The notes: generated by a model from the letters alone, not told the origin. Shown: positions 33,530 through 45,556, counted from the first letter of the stretch. The stretch is 64,000 nt of DNA from Vicia villosa (GCF_029867415.1 NC_081182.1:45090535-45154534), one strand, 5' to 3'. Program-made: numbers and translations.

Positions 33530-34657
33530 TTAATTTTCAAATAGATCGCGGCCTAACTTTTCCAACAACTCTTTGCTTCGGTCATCGAGATGCTCCTTTG
33601 AACTTAGCTTCATAAACATCTTCATCTTCTTAGCCTCAGTATTTTCTTTCAACAATTGGTTAGCCTCCTCTTGCCTCATGGCTATTTTGTCCAATCGTTC
33701 CAACTCTTTCTCCTTAAATTGTTTGAATTCATTCCACTCTTCATTGACCGATTCCAAGGTTGCGCCCTTGCTTTTTTTTTTACCCTTTTTTTTAGCTGCA
33801 TCCCTCCCCATTGGGCGAGCACTTGATCCAACAGAGTTGGAATCACTTGCATCACTCTCATGGACTCTCTTAGATCCACTACTTCCAGATCCAGTATTTC
33901 CTCCTACCTGACTACCGTAACGTGGTTGATCACGGACAGCAAGCCATTCTGACATTAAAAGAAAATGTCCACTCTTACCACTTGAATATAATTCATGCGC
34001 TTTTGCCAATACATCATTCTCCGACCACCCGCTTTGTTGCATACGCTTAGCATTATCATAAGTGCCAATCCATTTATTGAGTATTTTGCTCATGTAGTTG
34101 TAATGATTTCTGCATGCAGCTCCATCACGGGGAGGATCAAATGAGCAATGCTCATTACAATAATCAGCAATTTCCCCCCAATATGAATCACTTTTTTGGT
34201 TTCTCCCAACAACACTATCTGTTCCATATTTAATCCACCCACTAATTAGAACCAAATTTTGATCAGTGGTCTATTTGGGGCTTTTCCGGCGTATAGGAGT
34301 TGAATCATCTGCATTTGGAGTGGCTCCTTGACCACCTCTCATGGCACCAATATCCATTTGTGTAGAAAACTCAGGAAATTCATCAACTCCAACATTCGAA
34401 ATATTTTCATTTCTCATCGGAGTAGAAGAATAATCAGGGGGTGTTTGAGATGAATATGGCATCATTCCATAATATGGGCGATAACTTGGATTAGATGACG
34501 ACATTATGAAATTCGGAGGAAATCCATAATTTGGTATATTTTGGGGACCTTGTTTGTTGGAAGATTGATTTTGAAATATATAGTTGTTGGAATTTGGGTA
34601 GTTGAAAGGATAATTAGTAGAATTTTGGGTGTTAAAACGGTTATTGTTGGGATCCAT
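33530..34657 (-). pseudogene. Harbinger ORF1, Myb/SANT-like DNA-binding protein with one in-frame stop
   Basis: From the ATG at 34657 the frame encodes an Asn/Gln/Pro-rich region (MDPNNNRFNTQNSTNYPFNY) and meets TAG at about 34271-34273 after RKSPK. It then stays open in the same frame through a trihelix/SANT segment (NLVLISGWIKYGTDSVVG, SYWGEIADYCNEH, CRNHYNYMSKILNKWIG). This is followed by a basic nuclear-localisation-like stretch (KKKGKKKSKG) and a C-terminal coiled coil (NEEWNEFKQFKEKELERLDK), ending at 33530. The family normally has Trp at the stop position, so one base change (TGG to TAG) probably broke it. ORF1 proteins help the transposase bind TIRs in the nucleus. Confidence 0.85.
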
Positions 34658-35751
34658 TTCACTACAAGGATGTTTAGAGCTACAAACAATGATTTTTTTA
34701 AGGCTAAATAGAAAAAAAATTGAGAGAAAAAAGTGAATTTTTTTTATGAGTCCAAATCAAATGAACCAAGTCTCTATTTATAGAGGAAAAAAATAATGAA
34801 TTTTGATAAAAATAAAAATAAATAAAAAATTTATTTACTATGAAATAATTAATTTTAAATGATTAAAAGAAAATAAAATCTAAATAATCACAACAACCAA
34901 TAAAATTGTGTAAAGTGTTGCATGTGGCCCCACTTTTTTCTCATTCAACATGTTGAATCTTTTCAACACCAATTAATCCACATCACATTAAACACCTCAT
35001 TCAACAAACCATTGTAGACATTCAACTATTGAATAATTTTTTCAACACCCCCATTGTAAATGGTCTAATTGCAATTAAACTGTTCTAGAATGGAAAATAT
35101 AAACGGCACATTCAATAAAAAAAATTTATAGTATGAAAGTAGTTACATTTAAAAAAGGTATTTTTTGTTTTTATTTAAAGTTTAAAGATAATACACTTAA
35201 AACTAAATACTTTATATTTAATTTAAAGAAAAAATTAAATTTTTATAAAATTTAATGGTTTGAATTTTCCTTGACACTGTCGGTGTATTTCCATTAAATC
35301 CTTTTATTTATATACATTTTATTTCCATCGGGATAATTTTTTTTACAAAATAACATATTGGTAGTTAAGTTTTATTGTTCAAATATTTATCATATTTATA
35401 TGTATAATTTTTATTTCAGGAGAACCTATTGTGAAATGTTTATTTTTGTTTTAGAGTATTATCAACATTTAAATTTAAAAGTTAGAAAATTAAAAACAAA
35501 AAACAAAAAAGTTAGTTGAATTTAATAATTTATTTATTGAATGCAAAATATAATTTTGAGTATAAATAAGTGGACACTTCAACAACACATACTTATTTAA
35601 GAAAAAAGAAATGTTTGATTTTTATATTTGTCGATAAAGTCAAAAAATAAATTTAAAATAAATATAATAATTAATTTCAACATTTTTTAAATATTTGATT
35701 TTTAATTTCGCCTTAGGCCTCAAAATGTGTTGGGCCGGCCCTGTGTTAGGT

Positions 35752-36410
35752 TCGAACCCCAGTTTTGCCAAGTTTAATTTGTAATTTTTTCAAAGTTTCC
35801 AAAGACAACCACGTCATGCGCCACCTAAGCAAGCAAACAGCAGATTTTGCGCCAACTCACCACACCCAGTCAGCCAAACAAGGGATAGGGGGTGCCTGGA
35901 AACAAAATCTTGTTTTCTAAGGGGCGAAGGCTAAATTTTTTTTTAATAAGGGGGAAAACCGAATCTCGCTTATTTGGCAGGGGTGAAATGTATTTAACCC
36001 AAAATAATATAAGTTTAAATTAATTTTATATATGTATAAGTTGTTTCTTACGCTATCTTGAAAAAAATTATAGATTTTTTTAAAAAAAAAAATATTTAAA
36101 AAATTATTAAATTAGTTATTTATTTATATTCAAATGAAATAGACTTTATGTAGGCTATCAAATCAACCGATTCTTCGAAAAGATCACACTTAGGCGTAAA
36201 AAATAAGACTATGACAATCTACAAACCATGCTTGGCCTTGACTTTTTCAATAGGCCATACTTAGATTTGTCAAAGGCTAATTCACTTCAACCTATTCCCA
36301 TATTTATTTTTGGTTAGTTGTGCGGGGTTTATTAAGTTTGAAATTTCTTGTGCCTATTATCATACAGAAAATTTGGAAATTTCTGGTATTTCAATTATTT
36401 AAAAAAAAAA
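35752..36410. other. Rest of the SINE and non-coding spacer
   Basis: TCGAACCCCAG (35752 onward) completes the SINE B box. The DNA that follows (35790-36000, including AAGGGATAGGGGGTGCC and AAGGGGGAAAACC) is a GC-richer, repeat-like stretch without an open frame. 36000-36410 is AT-rich. Confidence 0.45.
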
Positions 36411-36439
36411 CTATTTTTCTTATACAGAAAAAAACTATT

Positions 36440-37742
36440 TTTCACGGAGGACCTTCTGACAGGTTCGTGTTGACAGGATACGCTAACCATGTCGCTTATA
36501 GGATATGGCAGGGTGAGGTATGTGATAATGGTCTCGTTTAAATGCTTAATTGTTATGTTTATTACGTGATTTGATGTTTACTAATTTTTTTTAATTGTAT
36601 TATTTTGCTATAGGAGCGTCCAGTGTTGAAGGTCACTTCTCACGAGTCGAAGTTGAAGAACTTCATCAAGAGTCGGGTGCCTGAGCAGGTGAGGAGGATA
36701 GTTGAGGATTTCCATCTGATGGATTTTGCTGGATGCTCCTTGACGATGTTGAGAGTCTCCCCGTTATCAGTTTTTTTTAGAGGTGGCACCCGGAGACATC
36801 ATCCTCCCATCTTCTATTTGGGGAGATGACATTGACTTTAGATGATGTAGATGCCCTCTTTCACATTTCAATTGTTGGTACATTTTTCACACCAATTTAT
36901 AGAGACTAGGCGACGACAGTGCGCATGGTTATGGATGCTTAGGAGGTTGACGAGGTGGATGTGTTACGTGAGTTTGGTGAGACTCGGGGCTTTCATCTTA
37001 TGATGTCTTGGTTGAGGACTACTTAGCAGGTGCTTGTGGATGCAGAGAGGTATCAGGCTGCCGCTAGGGCGTACATGCTACATCTAGCTACATGTACTCT
37101 CTTTGCGGACAAGTCTGGAGTTTATATAGATGTTCGATACCTTTCTCTATTCAGCGCCCTTGACACCCCATGTTGGGCTTGGGGAGTGTCGGCATTGACG
37201 ATGTTGTACACGACACTTGATGTTGCATCTCGTCCTGACACCAGGTAACTTGTTGGTTACCTGAGCTTGTTACAGGTATATTATAATTTATTAGATGGTT
37301 TGTGTTTAATCATTTGTGTGTATTTATTTGATGGTTTTTGTTTATGCAGTGTTGGATCTACGAGCACTTCCCTCACATTTGTGACCGAAACATCCAGCGT
37401 GTTGTGGCTACTGATCCATATGCGAAGAGGTGGAAAGCCAAACAAGCAATTCCAGGAGGGTTGATGGAGTACAGGCGGAGGCTGGATGCTCTGACCTTGG
37501 ATGATGTCATCTGGACACTGTATACAACTCACCGCCCTCATCATCCTTTTGATGTATCTATTTTATATTCAGGGTATGTCAAACGGGAGAGTCATGTGGC
37601 TAGACACTTGTCTGAGAGGTGTCTACGCCAGTATGGTTATATACAAAGATATCTTCGAGCTAAGTTTTCACAAAACAAAGACATCTCACCAATTTGGACT
37701 GACGATTGTGTAAAAAGGATTTGTCCGGAGATATATCTCTGA
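36440..37742 (+). pseudogene. Plant mobile domain (PMD / MAIN-like) protein, broken
   Basis: Exonic segments on the plus strand match the PMD fold. They are GGPSDRFVLTGYANHVAYRI followed by a GT-AG intron (donor after 36513, acceptor before about 36615), then ERPVLKVTSHESKLKNFIKS, WHPETSSSHL in a shifted frame, MTLTLDDVDALFHIS, VDAERYQAAARAYMLHLATC, and after another intron CWIYEHFPHICDRN to CVKRICPEIYL (37742). Breaks include a frameshift near 36770 and in-frame stops near 36905 and 37023. PMD proteins derive from, or are carried by, transposons; MAIN-type members act in genome stability and silencing. This copy looks non-functional. Confidence 0.8.
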
Positions 37743-39420
37743 ATTCTAGGGGCAGTTGTGACTTTTTATCGTGGTAGAGGAAAGCACACGAGATTTAGAC
37801 AGCAATTGCCAAAAATAAACATACGACAAGTTACAAGTCATGCTTAGGTCTCAATTTATTTTAGTATGTCAGACTAAGAGTTACCAAGAGACAAGTTACA
37901 AGTCATGTTTAGGTCTCAATTTATTTTAGTATGTCAGACTAAGACTTACGAAGAGGCTAATTCATCCCAACCTATTCTCACCCCGTACATGTTTATCAAG
38001 TCGTAATAACCGTTAGCCATGAGACTGAAGTAGCCTTAGGAAGTCTAGTAAACCCCTTGCCACTAACCCAACTGAACGTGAACCGACTTCCAACAGGAAT
38101 TATCCGAAAATATGATCATCTACATGACATGAGAATGAGAATAGATCCAGTAACAAATGACAAAATAAAAGCAACAGCTGCAAATATATCGTGTAAAGAA
38201 TGTTTCAAGTTATGAAAAATGGAAGACATTTACGAAGCTAAGTTTATTAACACTGCAAATGCATGTTAATAACACTCGGCAAAAATTAGTTTTTTATTTG
38301 ATTAGTTTTCAATGGAAATCCAGTAGTGGCACCATAAAATAGTACCAATGTGAAGCCTGCACCATTGCTTTCCGCAACCAATATTGTATCTCATGTAAAA
38401 CGACCTGTAAAGACCTGGATTATTGTCTGGTTCTCTTGGCGTTTGTTAAACTATGTTCTTGTTCCTATGTTTTATTGATAAGCTGCTGCTTTTATTTAAA
38501 AAATCGGAGATGTGTTTTCCTTTCTTGATTTGTAAACGCTGGAAAAGGGGAAGCACCAAGGTGTCATGGTATATTTCTAGTCAATAAGAGAAAAAACAGA
38601 ATAGCATTTGAAGAGGAGAAATGATAGGAAGAAGATCAATCCATCTGGACTATATTGTAGTGTAGTCTAGTTAAATCAACCTCATTCTGCTGCTCATTCA
38701 TCAAATACTTACTACATATACAGCCTGATTAAAGCGCCAAATAGAGTTAATTGCTCAAGCAGCTCAAAACAAAGTAAATCCACTTGCCTCTTTTTTGGGA
38801 TTAAGCATTAGATCACACCTTCAGTTTCTTTACAGGCTTCTCTCCTCCCATTTTGACTACATTATCCCTGAACAAGGCAGCGCATGAAATATAAAAATTA
38901 TTGGTACTGCATAATCATGTATTCTACAAGCATGCCACATCCAAGAAATATCGATACCAGTTTCATGCAATAACCATAAAATAAAATAAATTTATCAATT
39001 GGTTTATTGCAACATATTAGCTATTTCAAAGGTGAGAGCATGCATGTTTGCTTCACAACATGAAAAACACAAAGGTTTGCTTCCAAATTTACATTAAAAA
39101 AAACATAATGAAATGGAATGAAAATTTCCTAACAAGTTTTAGGGGAAATGAGAGGGAAGTGTAGAGTAGTAATATTAAAACAAGCTGGCCACCAATTGGA
39201 CGCACAAATTGGCTATAAATCAAATATTTAGTATGTTATGAATAAGAGCAATGGAAAGGAATCAGATACGAATTTGTAATGAAATTACGAAAAGAACTGT
39301 CATTTTCCCGCAACAGTTAAGCTAACCACCAATATTAAAACAAGCTGACCACCAATAACAGATTCACACATGTATAATTGTGTTAGAGTAAGCAGATTGA
39401 AATAAAACTCTTGAAGGATG
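37743..39420. other. Spacer with a 66-bp-class duplication and a possible terminal exon
   Basis: About 37826-37950 holds two tandem copies of a unit starting GACAAGTTACAAGTCATG. At 38815-38872 a minus-strand piece after TTGTTCAG reads DNVVKMGGEKPVKKLKV and then a stop. It could be a last exon, but the gene is not identified. The rest shows no gene. Confidence 0.4.
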
Positions 39421-39587
39421 TGTCTTGATGTCACTTCATTTTGTTATTCTTCTATCAACAAAATAGACTCTTTTTCATAAACTTATTTTGGGATGAAAGG
39501 CCTTGAGTCATAAGGAATACAACAAAATAAATAAGGACATCAAAACTATTGTACAAGGAAAAAGAAAACAAATTCATTTGTTCACCT
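39421..39587. repeat. 3' flank of mTERF copy D, shared with copies B and C
   Basis: TTGATGTCACTT, then GAAAGGCCTTGAGTCATAAG and ACAACAAAATAAATAAGGAC, match 25465-25585 by copy C and 18130-18240 by copy B. This marks the duplicated segment on the downstream side. Confidence 0.75.
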
Positions 39588-41166
39588 TTATTCCAATTTA
39601 GATTTTACAGAAGTCTTTTTTGGCCTATCACTGAAGTTCTCACTTGAAACAGTTAAAAGTTGATTGAGAGATATTTGTCCCCCGCATGAATCCTTCTTTA
39701 TTTCATACCTATACTTAATTCTCTCATCAAACTTGTATCCAAGAAATGCAGGAAAATCCAACAACTCCTGAATGTCACGATCCATCTCCTCCGTCAAATA
39801 CTTAATCTTCTTCTCTAGAGAGGCGTGATTATACTGGAGTATCAGTGGACGCTTCTTACACATAGCAAAAATGTCTTCGGACGACAACCCAGAATTCAAG
39901 AATAAACTCACCGCCTTCTGCATATTCCCACAGCTTGTTCTAGTAGAAGCCGCAACCGCCATTGCCAACTCTTTTGTCCTATATTTATACCCAATCTTGA
40001 CCAAAAACAAAAGCTTACACTCAAGGTTATTGCGGAACGAAATGCCCAAAAAAGTCGGTTCTTTGATCAAGAATTTAAAGATATCGCCCGAGTCTAACCC
40101 ACAATCCTTGAGAAATTGTAATCTAGGACGCAGTTTCCTCTCTCTATTACTATTGAAAATAGATGGATACACCAACACTATCCTAAATATTTGTTGATCA
40201 TCAAGTTCTGCAAAAGACCTCAAGAACTCTATTTGTTCTTCAAGACGTTCTGTCCTTAAATTCATGATCGGAGGGAACACATTCACCACTTTCCCAACAC
40301 TATCCTCATCTCCGCCACTTAACTCAGTAAGAACCCTGAATCTCGGTTTCAGCTTATTATCCAAATCATGGTTGAGAAGCACAGGGTGCTTCAGAATCAA
40401 ATCAACACCACCGAATGGTTTTAAGAAACTAATTACTCTTTCAATTTCTTCCATTGACCTATGACAAATTGCCTTTGACAAACACACTTTGTTAAGCACA
40501 TGTGCAATCTTATCAACCCCAATTCCACTGTCAATAAGCAATTGAACCTTCTGAGGAAAATCAGATAATTCTTTTGGCTCTTTAGCCGATAAAAGACGTT
40601 TCACCTTAGCTTCCTTAACCTGTCCTTGCAATTCATATCTCAAAAAGTTTAACAATGGGTCAATTTCATTTGAAGTTAGCATATTTAATTGCTTTGTAAC
40701 TATGTGATTGATGGACATACGACCTAACCCAAGAGATTTTAAAGAAAGAATGCGATCCCGCAATAAATCTAGTTGTATCGAGGTCAGTTCGGAAGCATTG
40801 CTCAAGAGCAAATTGGCTTCCTCAAAGCTGATACCGATATCTTGAAACAAAGTGACAAGTCTGACTGCAAATGAAACAAAAAATAACAGTAAGAAGATTG
40901 CTTATAAGGTGTTTGAGAAAATGCGTGTGAGAAATTTATTTACCGTATTGGAAGTCGAGATTGGGAGTGTGGGAACTGCAGCGGCAGTGGATGGAGGGCC
41001 GAAATTGGAAAAGGAGATAGTTGTTGTTTGGTGGTTGTGATTTGGTGAGTGGAAAGATAAAGGGCTGAGTTTGAAGATGAGTGGAAAAGTTTGAGGGTTG
41101 ACGGGAATGTGAAGAAGAGCAACGGCATGGAGGATTTGAGAATAGAGGGAGTGCTGCTAATGCCAT
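39588..41166 (-). CDS. mTERF family protein (MTEF18-like), organelle-targeted, copy D
   Basis: Exons 41166-40944 and 40864-39588 (minus) join through a 79-bp GT-AG intron into an uninterrupted 499-aa frame. The N-terminal ~70 residues (MALAALPLFSNPPCRCSSSH) are transit-peptide-like. mTERF repeats fill the rest, ending QISLNQLLTVSSENFSDRPK. It is the longest and cleanest copy. Along its length it resembles different sisters. Exon 1 is closest to C. Residues about 178-246 (DFPQKVQ, DKIAHVLNKV, KPFGGVDLILKHP, DLDNKL) are closest to A. Residues about 267-311 (NVFPPIMNLRTERLEEQIEF) match C. The C-terminus is like B. A role in organelle transcript control is inferred from family only. Confidence 0.87.
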
Positions 41167-41306
41167 TTCTCGAATCAGAAATCACGACAAGGGATGACCG
41201 CGTCTCCACGCACATCTATGAATAGAAAATGTCCTTATCTACTGCATTAAAACTTAATTTAGTCTCTCGACAATCATCACTATTTATTCTTCTAAGTAAA
41301 ATTGAC

Positions 41307-41348
41307 TATGCAATTCTAGAACTTTAAAATTTTAAAAAGTTAAATTAA
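41307..41348. repeat. 42-bp direct repeat, left copy
   Basis: TATGCAATTCTAGAACTTTA through GTTAAATTAA; identical to 49864-49905. The single-copy equivalent lies upstream of mTERF copy C at about 27369-27412. It marks the left edge of the AT-rich insertion. Confidence 0.9.
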
Positions 41349-42129
41349 CTAGATGTAAGCCCGCGCGATGCGCGGCTTTACTTATAAAATATATTTAATA
41401 AATTTTTAATAAAATTAAATTATTAATAAAATTTTAAATTTTAGAATAAGTTTTTAAATATTTTTGAAACTTTATGAATAAGTAAATTATTTATATGTTT
41501 ATGTAATTTTTAACATAAAATTTTTATATGTTAAAATATATTTTATTACGTTAAATTTTTTTACATTGATAATAATTAAAAATGATTTGAAATGTCTTTA
41601 AATAATAGTAATTGAAATTTTTATTAGATTACATTGAATTGAAATTTTTATTAGATTACATTGTCATTGAAGTTCAATGCATGGAGTTTATTATTTTATC
41701 CAAAAATGAAATTTATTTCATAATCATTTTAATTAATTTTGTCAATAATAGTAAAAAGTGTTACTATTCTTTGAACACTAGTGTCTTACCCGTGCGTTCG
41801 CACGGGTACCCGTCGTTTTCGCGCATTGTGATTGAGAAAAATAAAAGATATTAGTAAAAGATTAAGTTTTGGGTAAAATTGAAAAAGTTATAAAAATAGT
41901 AATATTTTATTTAACAAATTATAATGAAGGAAAAGTTTTAAAATCGCAAATTCACGAATTATAATGAAGAAATATTCAATCAAATTATATAATTCAATTA
42001 GTGATACAAACTATCAGCCCAATCTCAAACTATCAGCTCTGTCTTGTAGGCCAATGAGAAACCACTACAAACTCCATTTATAATAATGATTCATTCAAAA
42101 TGCATAATTAATAGAAAAATACTTTGACC

Positions 42130-43540
42130 AGTTACTTCATGTTCCCGTTAATATTCATTATTTTGATAAGTAACTTTGTATTCCCGTTAATATTTCAAAT
42201 TTCTTCCCGTTAATTTTCAAAATTTTGATCAGTAACTTCATGTTCTTGTTAATATTCATTATTTTGACCAGTAACTCCTTGTTCCCGTTAATATTTATTA
42301 TTTTGATCAATAAGTTCGTGTTCCCGTTAATATTCCAAATTCGTTTTCGTTAATATTCAAAAAAATTATCAGTAACTTAATGTTCCTGTTAATATTCAAT
42401 ATTTTGTCAATAACTCCGTGTTCCCGTCAACATTTATTATTTTGATTAGTAACTTTATGTTCCCGTTAATATTCAAAATTTATTTATTATTTTGATTAGT
42501 AACTTTGTGTTCCCGTTAATATTCAAAATTTGTTCCTGTTAATTTTTAAAATTTGGATAGTAACTTAATGTTTTCGATAATATTCAAAATTTTGATCATT
42601 AACTTTGTGCTCCCATTAATATTTAATATTTTAATCAATAACTCCGTGCTCCCGTTAATATTCAATATTTTGATCAGTAACTCCGTGTTCCCACTAATAT
42701 TCAATATTTTGATCAATAAACTTCATTTCCCATTAATATTCAATATTTTGACCAGTAACTTCATGTTCCCCTTAATATTTAATATTTTGATCAGTAACTT
42801 CGTGTTCTCGTTGATATTCAATATTGTTCAGTAACTTCATGTTCCCGTTAAAATTCAATATTTTGATCAATAACTTCAAGTTCCCATTAATATTCATTAT
42901 TTTGATCACTAACTTCGTGTTTCTGTTAATGTTTCAAATTTGTTCCTGTTAATATTCAATAGTTTGATTAATAACGCCATGTTTCCGTTATTATTCAATA
43001 TTTTTAGCAGTAACTCCATGTTCCCGTTAATATGATATACTTTGCTCTGTAATTTAATACTCACGTTAATATTCAATATTTTGATTACTAACTTCATGTT
43101 CTCGTTAATATTCAATATTTTGATTAATAACTTCATGTTCCCGTTAATATTCAATATAGTTTGATCAATAACTTTGTTTTCCCGTTAATATTCAATAGTT
43201 TGATCAATAACTTCGTGTTCTCGTTAATATTCAATATTTTGATCAGTAACTTTATGCTCTCGTTAACATGCCGTAACTTTATGCTCTCGTTAACATGCCA
43301 TTTTTTATCAGTAACTTCATGTTTCCGTTAATAATCAATACATTTAATATTTTGATCAGTAATTTAATATTATCTTTAATATTCAATATTTTGATTAGTA
43401 ACTTCATGTACCCATTAATATTAAAAAAAATTCTATTAATATTCAATATTTTGATTAATAACTACATGTTCCCGTTAATATTCAATTTTTTTTTATCAGT
43501 AACTTCATGTTTCTATTAATATTCAATATTTTGATGATAT
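42130..43540. repeat. 39-bp AT-rich minisatellite, about 35 units
   Basis: Diverged copies of a unit built from TTCCCGTTAATATTCAATATTTTGATCAGTAACTTCATG-type sequence (first 20: TTCCCGTTAATATTCAATAT) run for about 1.4 kb with small length changes. Apparent open frames here, such as Leu/Ile/Phe/Asn repeats, are translations of the satellite. Confidence 0.9.
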
Positions 43541-43992
43541 TTTTGAAACAAAAATAAATTAATTTTAACATTGTTTAAAATTATTTGATGATAATTAAAT
43601 TTTTTTATAATAACAAAAATCTTAAATTGACAAATTATAATGAAGAAATATTCTATCAAATTATATGATACAATTAATAATAAATATTTGATATAATTGA
43701 TTAAACTCAATTTACAAATCAAATATATTATTCCATATATAAAATATTTGAATCAATAGTTAATTATTCCTATATATAAATATTTTTGTTTTGGAATTAT
43801 TTATAAAACTATTTAAATCAATTGTAAACTTATTCTCGTTATTACATTTAATTAAATGTGTTAATATCAGTACCATATGTGCGTACCATATAATTACCCG
43901 TGTGTATCCGTAATATATTATTTTGTATTTGGATAGAATTGACCCATTAAAGTTTTAATGGTAATATTTCAATTATATTATATTGTATATAG

Positions 43993-43994
<2 letters not shown>

Positions 43995-44085
<91 letters not shown>
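43995..44085. repeat. (AT)n microsatellite
   Basis: About 90 bases of near-pure AT dinucleotide, broken by one TAAAT. Confidence 0.95.
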
Positions 44086-44086
<1 letters not shown>

Positions 44087-44388
44087 ATTATTGATGAACT
44101 TGCTCAATTAAATTTTAAATTTTATAAATGACAAACAAATTGTATGATTAATAAAAAATATCATACAATTTTGATATTATTTATTCATATATTACTTATG
44201 TTTTATTTTATTACTACTTATTCATACATTACTTATGTTTCATTCTATTACTATTTATTCATACAATACTTATGTTTCATTCGATTACTTATGCTTATTA
44301 ACACCCATAGTTATTTTTAAATATTTTTTTTTAAAAAAGTCAATAGATCTAATATATTTATTTTATTTAATAATCTCTAAAAAATTTC

Positions 44389-44392
<4 letters not shown>

Positions 44393-44469
<77 letters not shown>
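44393..44469. repeat. (AT)n microsatellite
   Basis: About 76 bases of pure AT dinucleotide. Confidence 0.95.
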
Positions 44470-44470
<1 letters not shown>

Positions 44471-45239
44471 CTTTCATATTTTATATTTTAAATAATTTAG
44501 TAGTATTAGTAAGAAATCTTATTAAAGTGAAAATAGAAAATAGTAGTTAGTTTTTCTATACAGAGAATGACGATGGCACATGTTGTATTTTAAATATTTT
44601 GAAAATCTACTTTATTTTTATAATAATATCTATGAATTTTTTATCAAAAAACTCCATACAATATATAAAAGCAATGATATGCCTAAAACATTTTATTAAA
44701 ATATGTATCTAATAATATTTATCCTTTTGTTAAATGAGAGGTTAAAAATCTTCTAACAATATGAAATTTGGTTTCAAAATTATGTTGATAAATTCATTAT
44801 TTTGGAAAGTTTCTATTAAATAATTTTGAAGGAAATCAAGTGAGATAAATTATATTTATTAATTTTTAATGATAGTATGATTCACTCAATTTTTTGTGAT
44901 ACAACATCAATATAATTGGAGTACTAAATATATTTGTAACGTATTTATTTTATACCAATTAAGATATTGGTATATAATTGATATGATTTTAATGTATTGA
45001 TTATATATCAATTAAATTATTCCCAACATACTGATTTTAAGGTATGGGTCGTTAAAAAGGCTTTTATATCTTACAAAGTTAATTTTAGGTAAATCATACA
45101 AAAGAACAATATTTACTCAAAATTATATTATTTTTAGGTAAATCATACAATATTGTAAAAACAATATAATTTTGTAAGATATAAAAGTACAATATTTTCT
45201 CAAATCTAATAATTTAAATATCCATATGGTAAGTACTAA

Positions 45240-45556
45240 AAGAATAAGAAATCAAAAGTTGCAATCACATGCATTAAATCATAAATTAAAAGTTGCAATC
45301 AATCGATCAATGATTACTAAAGATAATTATGATATTTAACTTTTTTATAAGTAAATGATTTATGTCTTTTCATTCTAAACTCTTTATTTACCTAAAAAAA
45401 TATACTGTTTTTTTCTTTATTCTTTGATTCTATTTTCTTATACATTTCAAAATTATGTATATGTTTTGAATTTGTAATATTTTATTATATTCTATAGTTT
45501 TTTTTGTTCGACCTTAGAATAAATAAATATCAATAATATTTTATAAAACTAACTTT

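Larger units (their letters stand above)
30973..35065 (-). mobile_element. PIF/Harbinger transposon with ORF1 and transposase, nested in the hAT element
   Basis: The element is 4093 bp. Its ends are GACTATGTACAATGG (left) and CCATTGTAAATGGTC (right), inverted copies with a few mismatches, flanked by TAA at 30970-30972 and 35066-35068, the three-base target typical of the family. It carries a Myb/SANT-like ORF1 (34657-33530) and a DDE transposase (to 31462), both on the minus strand, with two tandem-repeat arrays between them. Both genes are damaged. The copy at 3248-3657 is an internal-deletion derivative of this family. Confidence 0.9.
30817..35743. mobile_element. hAT-type DNA transposon hosting a nested Harbinger element
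   Basis: The ends CAGGCCCGGTCATAAGGC (left) and GGCCTCAAAATGTGTTGGGCCGGCCCTG-type sequence (right, reading inward CAGGGCCGGCCC) are imperfect terminal inverted repeats. They are bounded by a perfect 8-bp duplication TGTTAGGT at 30809-30816 and 35744-35751. Removing the nested Harbinger leaves about 830 bp with no transposase, so this is a non-autonomous hAT copy. Confidence 0.85.

Noticed and set aside
42553..43519. Open frames with repeating Leu/Ile/Phe/Asn peptides on both strands
   Set aside because: Translations of the 39-bp minisatellite whose length is a multiple of three.
44235..44495. Open frame ending in a long Tyr-Ile repeat
   Set aside because: Produced by the (AT)n microsatellite.
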